In this document: one piece after another, positions 1-7,511 of the stretch
How the letters are laid out: each line of letters begins with the position of its first letter
Numbering within the stretch: position 1 is the stretch's first letter
Source: Temnopleurus reevesii
Taxonomy: Eukaryota > Echinodermata > Echinoidea > Temnopleuroida > Temnopleuridae
Assembly: GCA_036244855.1 (NCBI GenBank)
Contig: BQKZ01000913.1
Coordinates: 75,260 to 87,934, forward strand
Reading direction: 5' to 3'
DNA: 12,675 bases
Made by a program: the position numbers and the translations under genes
The notes under the pieces: model-generated
What the model was told of the DNA's origin: nothing
What the model saw: the letters and a program-made list of their open reading frames with translations, nothing else
Databases searched by the model: none

Positions 1-12
1 GGGGGGGGGGGG
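1..12. repeat. Homopolymer G run at the window edge
   Basis: Twelve consecutive G sit in the intron just 3' of the donor of the exon at 28-173. Comparable runs occur at 4848-4860 (13 G), 5161-5169 (9 C) and 7993-8004 (12 G). Lengths of such runs are unreliable in assemblies. Confidence 0.7.
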
Positions 13-27
13 AGGGGTCACTCTCAC

Positions 28-173
28 CTCCCAATATATAGGACCCGCATCGTTCCAAACAGGACGCCATCCGTTAGGGTCGTCCAGGAGACCAGAACTC
101 GCAGGATATGCAGATTGTTCAGTGCTGGCACTTATCCCAGCAGTATCCAAAGCCGAGTTACACGATTCATCAG
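28..173 (-). CDS. Exon: N-terminal part of a second F5/8 type C (discoidin) domain
   Basis: The minus strand is open for 48 codons plus two bases (phase 1 in, phase 0 out). It starts after a pyrimidine-rich acceptor (CTCTCCCGACAG) and ends at GAG|GTGAGAG. The peptide has an early Cys (DESCNSALD), then GISASTEQSAYPASSG, then DPNGWRP, and ends IYWE. This follows the discoidin pattern of Cys, then I-[ST]-A-S, Y-P-A, a GW pair and a W/L-x-V strand, where the next exon would begin with V or an equivalent. The frame stays open upstream to an AG at 226-227, so 225 and 193 are alternative exon starts. Starting at 225 in phase 1 hits a stop, so it does not fit the preceding EGF exon; 173 fits best. 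F5/8C domains in this family bind phospholipids, glycans or cell-surface proteins; the ligand here is unknown. The rest of the domain lies left of the window. Confidence 0.78.
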
Positions 174-301
174 CTGTCGGGAGAGAATCATTGGTTTTCA
201 AAACTGATGGATTAGATTTTGTTGACTGAAATGAACAAGAGCGCATCTGAGGTGCCCAGTTAATGATGTGCACATCAGTTGGCCACTTTTCATTCAATAC
301 C

Positions 302-442
302 CAGGGCCCTATTGCATAAGAAGTTGCGTTTAAACGGAAAATCAGAGAATTTAGCGCAACTCCATTTACAGGAGCGCGTATTTAGGAATTGCATTTAATT
401 TTCTGTGTTGCGTTTAAACGCCACTTTTTATACAATAGCGCG
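302..442. mobile_element. Small MITE with CAGGGCCC-type termini
   Basis: An inverted repeat of about 33 bp with a few mismatches closes this 141-bp unit. The left arm runs from GGGCCCTATTGCATAAG to GCGTTTAAACG. The right arm reads CGTTTAAACGCCAC to TACAATAGCGCGC on the plus strand. It has no coding capacity. The termini resemble those of the element at 9851-10003. I see no clear target duplication, so the superfamily is left open. Confidence 0.6.
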
Positions 443-1227
443 CAGATGAGCAATCGTTTTCTGCCACTCATCTAAAAGCCTACAGCCTTCAAATTTGAAT
501 ACCCATTAATGACAGAGTCAATATTGCAATATACATGTAAATAGCGGGGCCCACAATCAGTGTAAAAAATCCATTGGGGAGAGGGCAATTAGCCCCCTTA
601 ACTTTAGAAATGGTCCTTGCGAGCTCAAAAATGGCCACTGCAAAATGTATTGCGAGGGATATTTTCCAATCAGAAAATGTAAATGAAAACTTAAAGGTGA
701 TGTTAACTGAGACCTACTGGGATTACGTGATAGAAAGGAATTTACATTGACTCGTATACAAACCTCACTCTAGATCCAGCCCGCTCACTCGGAAACGAGT
801 TCGGATTTGAAAGAATCCCGTACCCTATAGTCTCGCAAGAAGTAATTATGTTATCCATTCCACCTAAACGTATGCATAGACATACTGGAGGCATTCTAAA
901 ACACATAAACACGGACTACTTATTGAGACTAATCATCCTTGGGGAATTTTGCCTCTATCATAGATCTCAGGGGGCCACACATCACATCCAGACAGAGTGG
1001 CGCCAATTACGTAACAACCAAAACAATTCTTGTCGGCATGTTTAGATATTTCGTTTAGAACATTGTCTGATTAGTTTTCAAGCTGACTGAATGATTGGAC
1101 AGGGTTAGATAATGGTTGATTGACATTTTAACTCCTTTTCCAGAATTTTGCTCCAGGGCTATGGGCACTAACATTCGTATTTCCGATAATGGAAGAAAAT
1201 CCTCCGTAGATGACGGGTTGCTTATCC
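443..1227. other. Intron sequence, nothing recognised
   Basis: This belongs to the intron between the EGF exon at 2775-2900 and the discoidin exon at 28-173. I found no exon with matching splice sites and phase, no tRNA-like boxes and no clear inverted repeat. The open frames at 848-1045 (+) and 1055-1324 (-) have no recognisable domain or gene-like context. Confidence 0.5.
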
Positions 1228-1228
1228 C

Positions 1229-1748
1229 TTTAAAGCCCAAGTATAGTTTTGGTAAAGATGAAGAAATGTGAATTTTGGGGATGTTTATCATGACATGTAA
1301 TTCATATACACATTTTGAGACCATAGCATATTTTTTTAAGAACTGATTCTTTTGAAAATTTGAATTTGACCGTTAAATCATATTTAGAGCCCTCTCTTGG
1401 TTATAGCATTATTTTGCTTGTTATCGGGCATATACAAAGTTATTTCCGAGATTTGACAATAGAATGATATAGAGATATACACAACAATTAAATTCTGAAA
1501 TTTTCATCCAATTCTGAGCATGGGAAGTTGTCCCCATCAAGAAAGAAAATATTGAAATAGTGTGGTGGAGCACCACACTAAAAAAAAATGCACATTTTAG
1601 GTTATAGCTTTTCCCAAACTCGTTCATTTTTCGCACAATCTTTTGTGCAATATGTTTATGATACTATATTTCATTTTATATAGATTTGAAGACAACATCT
1701 GGCGATAAAAATATTCGCTCTTACCAAAACTGTACTTGGGCTTTAAGG
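1229..1748. mobile_element. Non-autonomous TIR element, about 520 bp
   Basis: The left end CTTTAAAGCCCAAGTATAG and its continuation TTTTGGTAA are matched, inverted, at 1720-1748 (TTACCAAAACTGTACTTGGG then CTTTAAGG). The arms are about 28 bp with one or two differences. The interior is AT-rich and carries a 23-base palindrome at 1558-1580. No transposase fragment is visible, so this looks like a MITE-type derivative. The overlapping open frame at 1421-1636 is probably a chance frame. Confidence 0.65.
1558..1580. repeat. Perfect palindrome inside the TIR element
   Basis: TAGTGTGGTG, a GAG loop, and CACCACACTA form a perfect hairpin with 10-bp arms near the middle to right of the element at 1229-1748. 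Confidence 0.8.
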
Positions 1749-1966
1749 TTTTTTACCCTGCCCACAGTCTAAGAAGACTTTCTATTTCGAGTTTATAAAA
1801 TTGGGCATTAACTTTGTAAAAACATTTCTAAAAAAAATATATAAAAAAATAAAGGAAATAGAAAATATTGTCTATCCAACAAATTGCAATGTACAAAGAA
1901 ATTGTTACTATCAAACAATACTCAAACAATTTATGTATTGTATACTATGTATTAATTATGTTTGTT

Positions 1967-2036
1967 AAGCGCATAGGTACATCTTTACGTATTTTGCGCT
2001 ATATAAAAATGTCATTATTATTATTATTATTATTAT
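1967..2036 (+). mobile_element. 3' tail fragment of a (ATT)n SINE or related retroelement
   Basis: A GCGC block about 20 bases upstream is followed by TTTTGCGCTATATAAA and an (ATT)n run. This matches the 3' end of the full SINE at 7208-7511 (AAGCGCTATATAAAAG then ATT repeats). Only the tail is recognisable, consistent with 5' truncation. Confidence 0.55.
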
Positions 2037-2271
2037 ACTCTAAGCATAATCTAAAAAAAATATTAATCAAATTATTTTTTTATGATCAATGAAAATAAAA
2101 CATTTTTGTTCGACTCGCATAACAATTACATGGAATAGTTGCAATAAAATTTGCACTTGTTCTACATGCCATTCTCAACTTTAGGCCTTCGACTATACCA
2201 ACTGCAAAGTGGGTTGTAGTAATACGTTTTTTTGCCAAACCCTCCCTATATGAATGAATGGTGCCACATTT

Positions 2272-2427
2272 TAACCCTTTGACTACTGGAACCGGGTAGT
2301 CCCTACACAAAGTTTATGGGTATTACAGAATTCAGTCCTCAATGGGTTAAGGCCCTTTGACTACTGGAACCGGGTAGTCCCTACACAAAGTTTATGGGAA
2401 TTACAGAACTCAGTAGTCAATGGGTTA
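2272..2427. mobile_element. TTAACCC-type MITE with an internal 78-bp tandem duplication
   Basis: Two copies of a 78-bp unit lie head to tail, starting at 2275 and 2353 (CCCTTTGACTACTGGAACC in both). The outer ends are inverted repeats: TTAACCCTTTGACTACTG on the left and CAGTAGTCAATGGGTTAA on the right. An inner copy of the right end (CCTCAATGGGTTAA) lies at 2338-2350. A related MITE sits at the same relative place in unit C (5266-6056), so the insertion probably predates the segmental duplication. Confidence 0.7.
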
Positions 2428-2582
2428 ATCACACTTTATTTAGGAATACATAAATCTAAGAAGTTACTTTAAATTAATAGGTGAAGAGAATAAGGCTGTA
2501 ATGGGCCTTAGGGTTCCATATTTAAGTAAAATGTGAAGTAGAACATAAATAAAATGGAATCGGGGAATGCTTTAGATGAAAT

Positions 2583-2705
2583 CTCTGGCTCTTCCTCATT
2601 TTAATGAGGTATAAAAGAAGAAAAGGTGAAATTCTGTGTAGCAAGTAAATGAGGAGTTATCCATGTTGTCAGCCATTTTGTGCCTGTACGTTGCCAATTT
2701 GAGGA
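2583..2705. mobile_element. Partial copy of the long-TIR family seen at 4305-4745 and 10502-11107
   Basis: GTGAAATTCTGTGTA, then AATGAGGAGTTATCC, then CAGCCATTTTGTGCCTGTAC match 4672-4742 closely and the inner right part of 10502-11107 more loosely. Only the right-hand portion of the family is present. Confidence 0.55.
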
Positions 2706-2774
2706 GCCCATGAGAGGTTTACTTTTTGTCTAGTTCAAAGTGCTATGCCAATCTACTTTAATAGAAAAAAGTAC

Positions 2775-2900
2775 CTGTACACGTCTTATATCCATTCCCA
2801 ATGTATCCAATTTTACATATGCAGAAAAGGCTTCCACCTGGGCTCATCAAGCATTCAGCATTCACGTCACAGCCATGGGTCCCCAAGAAGCATAGATCAG
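2775..2900 (-). CDS. Exon: EGF-like domain 2 (unit D)
   Basis: This 126-bp exon is symmetric (phase 1-1). It starts after the acceptor TTCTCTGTAG and ends ACAG|GTACTT. The first codon is split (G|CT, Ala). It encodes a complete six-cysteine EGF module, with Cys at residues 4, 11, 17, 27, 29 and 41. The motifs are DLCFLGTHGC, DVNAEC, FCIC and GYIGNG before the last Cys. The C-x-G-T-H-G-C-D-x-N-A-x-C pattern resembles nidogen-type EGF modules. The N-terminal D-x-[DN]-E of calcium-binding EGFs is absent and the residue after Cys3 does not fit the Asx-hydroxylation motif, so calcium binding is not predicted. It is a paralogue of the exon at 6636-6761 within a tandem duplication. Confidence 0.88.
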
Positions 2901-2930
2901 CTACAGAGAATACAAATGGAATTTGAGTAC

Positions 2931-3333
2931 CAGAGCTGCCAACCAAAATCCGTATTATCCTTCCCTTTCGTTTTCTTATGGAGTACTTTATTATATGGCC
3001 ATCAGTAATTAAGTGATACATTGTTATGTCCACACTACCACCTCTTTGTACCCTTGAATCAATGGTATCAGCTGGAAAGCATCTGGAAGCTATTTATAAG
3101 ATCGAGAGGTATGACATTTTGTAACAGCAAAACATTCATTTGATTCACACCCTAAATCAATAAAAAGTTTATGCCGGTGGATGATAAAGCGTTTTCGCGG
3201 AGAAACAGGTGTGTTGGATTATATTCTTCTTCTCTTGTAAACTGATCTTGAATATCTATTCATTTGAACACTCCCTTGCTATGTGTAATAGAGTTGAAAT
3301 GTGGAAAGGAATCCGTACTGGTTGGCAGCTCTG
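2931..3333. mobile_element. 403-bp MITE with GAGTAC target duplication
   Basis: Perfect 15-bp terminal inverted repeats (CAGAGCTGCCAACCA and TGGTTGGCAGCTCTG) extend imperfectly inward. GAGTAC directly flanks both ends (2925-2930 and 3334-3339). In the paralogous unit C, the related sequence GAAGTACAATTAA is uninterrupted at about 6786-6794, which serves as an empty site. The left end lies 30 bp upstream of the acceptor of the EGF exon at 2775-2900. Open frames entering this stretch are incidental. Confidence 0.85.
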
Positions 3334-3362
3334 GAGTACGATTAAAGCAAGCATAGAAGTGC

Positions 3363-3489
3363 AATAATAATATAATATGGACTAGCCTTGAGGGAGACAC
3401 AACATTTATGGCCCTGAGTAGAATACGATTCTACTCAGGGCCATGAATGTTGTGTCTCCCGAAAGAAATAGTCCATATTGTTATTATTA
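3363..3489. repeat. Foldback hairpin, about 127 bp
   Basis: The arms GGGAGACACAACATTTATGG and the following CCCTGAGTAGAAT are mirrored by ATTCTACTCAGGG and CCATGAATGTTGTGTCTCCC around a 3-base loop at 3425-3427. There is essentially one mismatch over about 33 bp. After a short mispaired stretch the outer arms pair again (AATATGGACTA with TAGTCCATATT, then AAT-rich sequence). It is absent from the equivalent place in unit C. Confidence 0.85.
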
Positions 3490-3805
3490 ACCAAATCAGA
3501 CATCTAGATCGTACACGAAATCCATGAAATAAAAGGATAAATCAATCCATTGTCGTGAACGCAATGAACCAAAACTACAATTTATGCACGTAAACCAATG
3601 GCAAAAGTGGTTGCTCGTGAGATCGCGATCGCGAGTGATAGCCGCCCTCATTATTTTGGATGTTAATTTCTTGCCCACTGTTTTTACACGCAAAATCCCA
3701 TAGACATTTGACCGAGGGCAATAAAGTAATTTATGGACCGCTCTGTCTTTTACGGGGCGATAAAGTGTAAAAATCACATTGCTCAGATGTCTGATACGGT
3801 TAATA
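3485..3805. mobile_element. Probable TIR element, about 321 bp
   Basis: TATTAACC, two variable bases, ATCAGACATCT at 3485-3505 is mirrored at 3785-3805 (AGATGTCTGAT then GGTTAATA). No coding sequence is recognised. It adjoins the foldback at 3363-3489. The two together account for a stretch of about 430 bp with no counterpart in unit C. Confidence 0.6.
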
Positions 3806-3840
3806 ATATAAATTATACAACATCGATTAAGATTCCTGTC

Positions 3841-4270
3841 AATTCTCCCTATCGCATATAGCTCTCCGAATCTGAACGCCTGCAGCGCAGTAATTATGTT
3901 GGCCCAGATTCTTGTCCGGTAACATTCGCGCGTTTTCAAAAGTCTATAGGCTTTCTACGGTAAACTTCGTCAGCGGTTTGTAGTGTCATATTTGTTCATC
4001 GATTTTTGCGAATAAAAGCATCGTTTTATATATTTCTCTTTCATATCTGCATTAATTTGTTATATGGGTTTCTTTTGCGAAGCGGCCCAATGTTGGGCTT
4101 CCGACGCAAAACGAAGAAATTACGCTAAATACACATGGATTGAAATTTCGTAGTATTATACAGTGAAATCAAGATGGATCCCGGAAGTGAGCGTGCCAAA
4201 GCTAAAGTGCGTGATATCGATATCACAAGGTGATCTCGGGTGATATCGGCTATATGCGATAGGGAGAATT
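3841..4270. mobile_element. TIR element with 22-bp perfect termini, about 430 bp
   Basis: AATTCTCCCTATCGCATATA (plus GC) at 3841-3862 is repeated in exact inverse at 4249-4270. Unit C runs straight across this point (ATTCCTGTCA then ATTAATCGAT), so unit D gained the element. The interior has short palindromes (GTGATATCGATATCAC at about 4211-4226) and a small frame starting ATGGATCCC at about 4172 that stops after some 19 codons. It is non-autonomous. Confidence 0.72.
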
Positions 4271-4304
4271 AATTGATTGAAAAGTTGACCTGTGGATTTA
4301 TTTC

Positions 4305-4745
4305 AAGGGGATTTACACCCAGACATTACGTGTGATCTGCAAATGAAGAAAAATAAGATGAACAAACTGTGAACATTTGAGCAAAATCAGATAATCCATT
4401 CAAAAGTTATGAATTTTCAAAGTTATCATTGCTACCTGTGATCATGGTAACTCCCTAGCCAATTAGTATAATCTGTGATGTCATGCATGGAGAACTCCTC
4501 ATTCACTTTATTCATGAATTCATTAATTTATTTATTGATTATGGATTAATACCGTATTTCAAATTCGGAATCAACAACATTCTTTTTCTGGAATGCTTGC
4601 AGAATTGATGTGGCCATATGATATTTAACTTTAAAAATGTTTTAGCCTACTTTTCCGGAAAAAGAGGAAAATGTGAAATTTTGTGTACAAAGTGAATGGA
4701 GAGTTCTCCATGTTGGCAGCCATTTTGTGCCTGTACGTTGCCCAT
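4305..4745. mobile_element. Second copy of the long-TIR family
   Basis: AATGAAGAAAAATAAGATGA, ACAAACTGTGAA, TTCAAAAGTTATGAATTTTC and AATCTGTGATGTCATG match the left arm of 10502-11107. GAAAATGTGAAATTTTGTGT and AGTGAATGGAGAGTT match the inner right arm. The terminal part of the right arm is missing or replaced by CAGCCATTTTGTGCCTGTAC, which is also seen at 2666-2703. This is a diverged, incomplete copy. Confidence 0.65.
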
Positions 4746-4896
4746 GCAAGAAAAGAGTTGAGAAAATATAGAAAGAAAACGAAAGGAGAAGTAGATAAAT
4801 AGGTAAAGACAATGGGGTGTGGGAAATAAAAAGATAAAACTCGGAAAGGGGGGGGGGGGGAAGAAAGAAGAACATTTTTTTTGGCTCTATCGGCAA
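4746..4896. repeat. Purine-rich low-complexity stretch with a G13 run
   Basis: AAGAAAAG, GAAAG and GGAGAAG tracts lead to 13 G at 4848-4860. The minus-strand open frame at 4642-4896 is a product of this composition and is not a gene. Confidence 0.7.
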
Positions 4897-5265
4897 TGAA
4901 ATGGATTCATGTCAATTGAACATTCAATTACAGCACATAAAAAATAGCCACGCTCAGTGTGCTAGGTTGACGAATACGGCACATTGAGGTCTACAACAAA
5001 TTGCTACTATAAAACTAAGATATTATATTAACTATTAACCAAATATTGGTATTTATAATCAATAAAAAACAAATTGTTAAATTTGCATGACAATTACATG
5101 GATGAGTTGCAATAAAATTTGAGCTTTGTTTACATGTCATTCTCAACTTTACCAAGCCCACCCCCCCCCAAAAAAAATATTTGATTGTTTAGTCACCGCC
5201 TACCAATTGCAAAGTGGGTTGAAGTACAGCTTTTGGCCCCAAAAATGCATACTTGTATTTTGTAT

Positions 5266-6056
5266 TTAACCCATAAACTGCTGAGAGCTTGAGACTGCCA
5301 TACCAAAAATCTGTGTGCATGACAAAAGGATACAGAACTACCGGTATTGTGCGTGTTCACTTCCTCAAACATCCATTTGATCTTGGTTGCCAATAGTCAT
5401 TCATAATAATAATAATAATAATATAGATTATTTCTATAGCTCTAAAAACTGAGAGTACCATAGCGCTTTACAATTTAACAGAACAAAAAAATCAAAACAA
5501 TTAGATTACTGTGGGAAAAGGTAAGTCTTAAGATGTTTTTTAAACATAGTGGAATTTGAAGTTTTGCAAGAGGGATACTGTTCCAGAGTTTTGGAGCAGC
5601 TACTGAGAAGCGCTTTTCAGCTGTTTTGAGTCTACACTTTGGTATAACAAGTTTATGTGTGTCTGATGAAGAGCGGAGGTTTCGAGAGGGTATATATAGA
5701 TCATGACTCTGAGCTGAAAAGAATTCTTCTAAACTTCAGTAGGATTATACAATGGACTGATATGTTTAGGCCTGTGTTGAATTCTTTCTTAGCTCATTAT
5801 TGATACACACAATACATGGCTTTGATTTTCACTTGCATTTGGCTCCTAATGACGTACTCAAAGCATTGTTTTAGGAGAGATCATTCACTAAAAAACTGTA
5901 ATACCTTTTGCCAGAATATTGTACATTATTTGAATGTAAGTTGTTTAATTTCCAGCATCATACAACTAATATTTATAACATAAATAAAGGTCAAAGTAAT
6001 CTATGTTTTGTTTGAACTTTATTGCATCAGGAAAAGTGTTCAGCAGTTTAGGGGTT
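5266..6056. mobile_element. TTAACCC-type MITE interrupted by a retroelement (unit C counterpart of 2272-2427)
   Basis: TTAACCCATAAACTGCTGAG at 5266-5285 is mirrored by CAGCAGTTTAGGGGTTAC at 6041-6057. The two ends belong to one inverted-repeat element, now split by about 600 bp that begins with (AAT)n at 5403. The location matches the unit D MITE. Confidence 0.6.
5403..5790 (-). mobile_element. 3' part of a retroelement with (ATT)n tail, minus orientation
   Basis: On the minus strand the sequence ends GTAAAGCGCTATGG, about 45 AT-rich bases, then (ATT)n. The AGCGCTTTAC and (AAT)n signature is shared with the SINE-type tails elsewhere in the window, but the body here (for example CAGAGTTTTGGAGCAGCTAC at about 5584-5603) is different. 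No intact coding frame was found. The right limit is uncertain and may reach about 6010. Confidence 0.5.
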
Positions 6057-6468
6057 ACACCATCCCCTATCAGTAATTGGTGACACATTTGAATCATAAT
6101 TCATCTAGGTTTACATGAATCTGAGAAGTTACTTTAGTAGATTAAAATTAGAAGGCTATAAAGGGGCATAGGGTTCCACATCTGAGTAAAATGTGAAGTA
6201 ATATATATATATATTGAATGATAGAACATGTTTTGTGTTTTGGTCCAATAACTTTTGATGAAATGCTCTAAAAATACCTGATGCATGAGCATAAAGAGAA
6301 AAAAAATCTACACCAGATCTGACCATTTTTATTCTATAACCATTTGTCGCTGGATGTAGATATTTTTCTTAATGAAAATATTGACTAAAATGGTGATAAA
6401 TCCTTAAATTGGCAATGCAGAAATCATGAGAAAACCACCATTTTCCACGCAAATTGGCAACTTTTAAC

Positions 6469-6629
6469 TTTTTAACACCCTTCATGACAAAGAAGATTCC
6501 ATATGGAAACATAAGTTATAATTGAAACATTCTAAAAATAGAATTTAAAATTTTAGTGTTGCCAATTTAGGAAAAGAATAGTGATTGAATTTGTTGTAAA
6601 ACAATTCTTGTCCTGAATGGGTTAAAAAG
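6469..6629. mobile_element. MITE ending next to the donor of an EGF exon
   Basis: TTTTTAACACCCTTCATGAC at about 6469 pairs with TCCTGAATGGGTTAAAAAG, which ends at 6629. These TTAACCC-type termini resemble those at 2272-2427. The right end stops a few bases from the GTACTC donor (6630-6635) of the exon at 6636-6761. A second inverted pair (AAATTGGCAAC at about 6451, GTTGCCAATTT at about 6558) overlaps it. Confidence 0.65.
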
Positions 6630-6635
6630 GAGTAC

Positions 6636-6761
6636 CTAGACAGGATCCTTTAGATGTTCTGAAATATCCAACAACACATTCACAGGAAAAACTGTCTTCT
6701 GTGGTAATGCACTCCTCGTCTGTGCCGCAACCATGGGAGCCTTCCTGACATTCAGTAGCAA
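6636..6761 (-). CDS. Exon: EGF-like domain 1 (unit C)
   Basis: This 126-bp exon is symmetric (phase 1-1). It starts after TTTCTATTCCGTAG and ends CTAG|GTACTC. The split first codon (G|TT) gives Val. The peptide has six cysteines at residues 5, 12, 18, 27, 29 and 41, with motifs ECQEGSHGC, DEEC, SFSCEC, VVGYF and a final SC. This is a complete EGF-like module. It lacks an obvious calcium-binding N-terminus, and the residues after Cys3 do not fit Asx hydroxylation. It follows the discoidin exon at 11231-11396 and precedes the EGF exon at 2775-2900 in matching phase. The GSHGC/GTHGC similarity and the shared flanking intron show common origin with that exon. A MITE has inserted right beside its donor. 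Confidence 0.88.
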   Translation of the reverse strand: MLLNVRKAPMVAAQTRSALPQKTVFPVNVLLDISEHLKDPV

Positions 6762-6800
6762 CTACGGAATAGAAATAGAATTGAAGTACAATTAATACAA

Positions 6801-6961
6801 TCCAGGGAGGTGATTCACCAAGATAAGAAAGACTTCAAGCACGACTTTACGTTCGACTGGTATCCCTTCATAATATTACGCGAATTCAGCGCAAGAAGGG
6901 ATACCAGTCGAACGTAAAGTCGTGCGTAAAGTCTTTCTTATCTTGGTGAAACACCTCCCTG
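6801..6961. mobile_element. Palindromic MITE, about 161 bp, CAGGGAGGTG termini
   Basis: The arms read CAGGGAGGTGATTCACCAAG inward to GACTGGTATCCCTTC. They are mirrored from GAAGGGATACCAGTC to CTTGGTGAAACACCTCCCTG, with about 68 bp per arm and only a few mismatches. The loop is about 25 bases around 6873-6896. Unit D lacks it between ATTAAAGCAAGC and GAAGTGCAATA. No clear target duplication was seen. Confidence 0.85.
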
Positions 6962-7010
6962 AAACTGCAATACTATAAATTTTACAACATCGATTAAGAT
7001 TCCTATCAAC

Positions 7011-7046
7011 TATTAAAAAAAAGAAAAAAAAAGAAAAAAGATTCCT
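7011..7046. repeat. A-rich tract flanked by a short direct repeat
   Basis: Runs of A broken by single G lie between two copies of AAGATTCCTRTCA (about 6992 and 7040). The unit D counterpart has the motif once, without the A-tract. It could be a tiny A-rich insertion with target duplication, or slippage. Confidence 0.55.
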
Positions 7047-7203
7047 GTCAGCTGATTAATCGATATAAGTTGGTCAATTTAACAGTTACGTCACCATCCA
7101 TGCAATTTTAGCTCCATATTCAACACTGCAATGGTTCCATATCCATTTAACAGTCAATTAAAGCATGTGAAAACCTATAGCAACGCTCAGTGTGCTATAG
7201 GCG

Positions 7204-7511
7204 TGGAGGCGCTGTGGTGTAGTGGTCATGACTCTCGGCTTTCAGCCAGAGGGTCGTAGGTTCGAGTCCCACCCATGGCATTAATTTCCTTCAGCATGAA
7301 ATTCATCCACATTGTGCTGCACTCAACCCAGGTGAGGTGAATGGGTACCTGGTAGGAATATTCATTCCTTGAAACGCCAAGTGCACTAATGAAGTGGCTG
7401 CCGGGCTAAAGCCAGGGTAATAATGCTGCAATTGTAGGGCGCTTAGAGAATTCTTCATAAAGAGTTGATAAGCGCTATATAAAAGCCGTTCATTATTATT
7501 ATTATTATTAT
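7204..7511 (+). mobile_element. tRNA-derived SINE, full length
   Basis: The head at 7208-7280 is tRNA-like. It has an A box within GTGGTGTAGTGGTC, an arm with CTCT/AGAG and GGC/GCC pairing around TTTCA, and a B box GGTTCGAGTCC at 7259-7269. A tRNA-unrelated body follows (GGTGAGGTGAATGGGTACC, AAAGCCAGGGTAATAATG). The tail is AAGCGCTATATAAAAG, then ATT repeats. TAGGCG occurs on both sides (7198-7203 and 7512-7517) as a probable target duplication. Unit D runs from TGTGCTAGGTT directly to GACGAATACGG, showing the uninterrupted site. RNA polymerase III transcription would be usual for the class. Confidence 0.85.

Larger units (their letters stand above)
1870..4990. repeat. Segmental duplication unit D, containing an EGF exon
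   Basis: This unit aligns colinearly with 4992-7530. Anchors, in order, include ACAAATTG with ACTAT nearby (about 1878/4996); ACAATTACATGGA with GTTGCAATAAAATTTG (about 2122/5092); GCAAAGTGGGTTG (about 2203/5208); a TTAACCC MITE (2272/5266); TCTAAGAAGTTACTTTA (about 2455/6120); the EGF exon; exon-flanking intron (2901-2930/6762-6789); ACAACATCGATTAAGATTCC (about 3818/6983); and ACGCTCAGTGTGCTA (about 4950/7180). Unit D carries its own later insertions at 2931-3333, 3363-3805, 3841-4270 and about 4305-4745. The outer limits are approximate. Confidence 0.75.

Noticed and set aside
2086..2310. 74-codon minus-strand frame
   Set aside because: It runs through duplicated intron sequence and into the TTAACCC MITE. 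The unit C counterpart does not preserve it.
3496..3939. 147-codon minus-strand open frame, first considered as a transposase remnant
   Set aside because: It crosses the ends of two separate inverted-repeat elements (3485-3805 and 3841-4270), so it cannot be one ancestral gene. No convincing catalytic motif was found.
7208..7280. A genuine tRNA gene
   Set aside because: Box-like A and B sequences are present, but the cloverleaf pairs poorly, and the sequence continues into a SINE body with an (ATT)n tail and target duplication.
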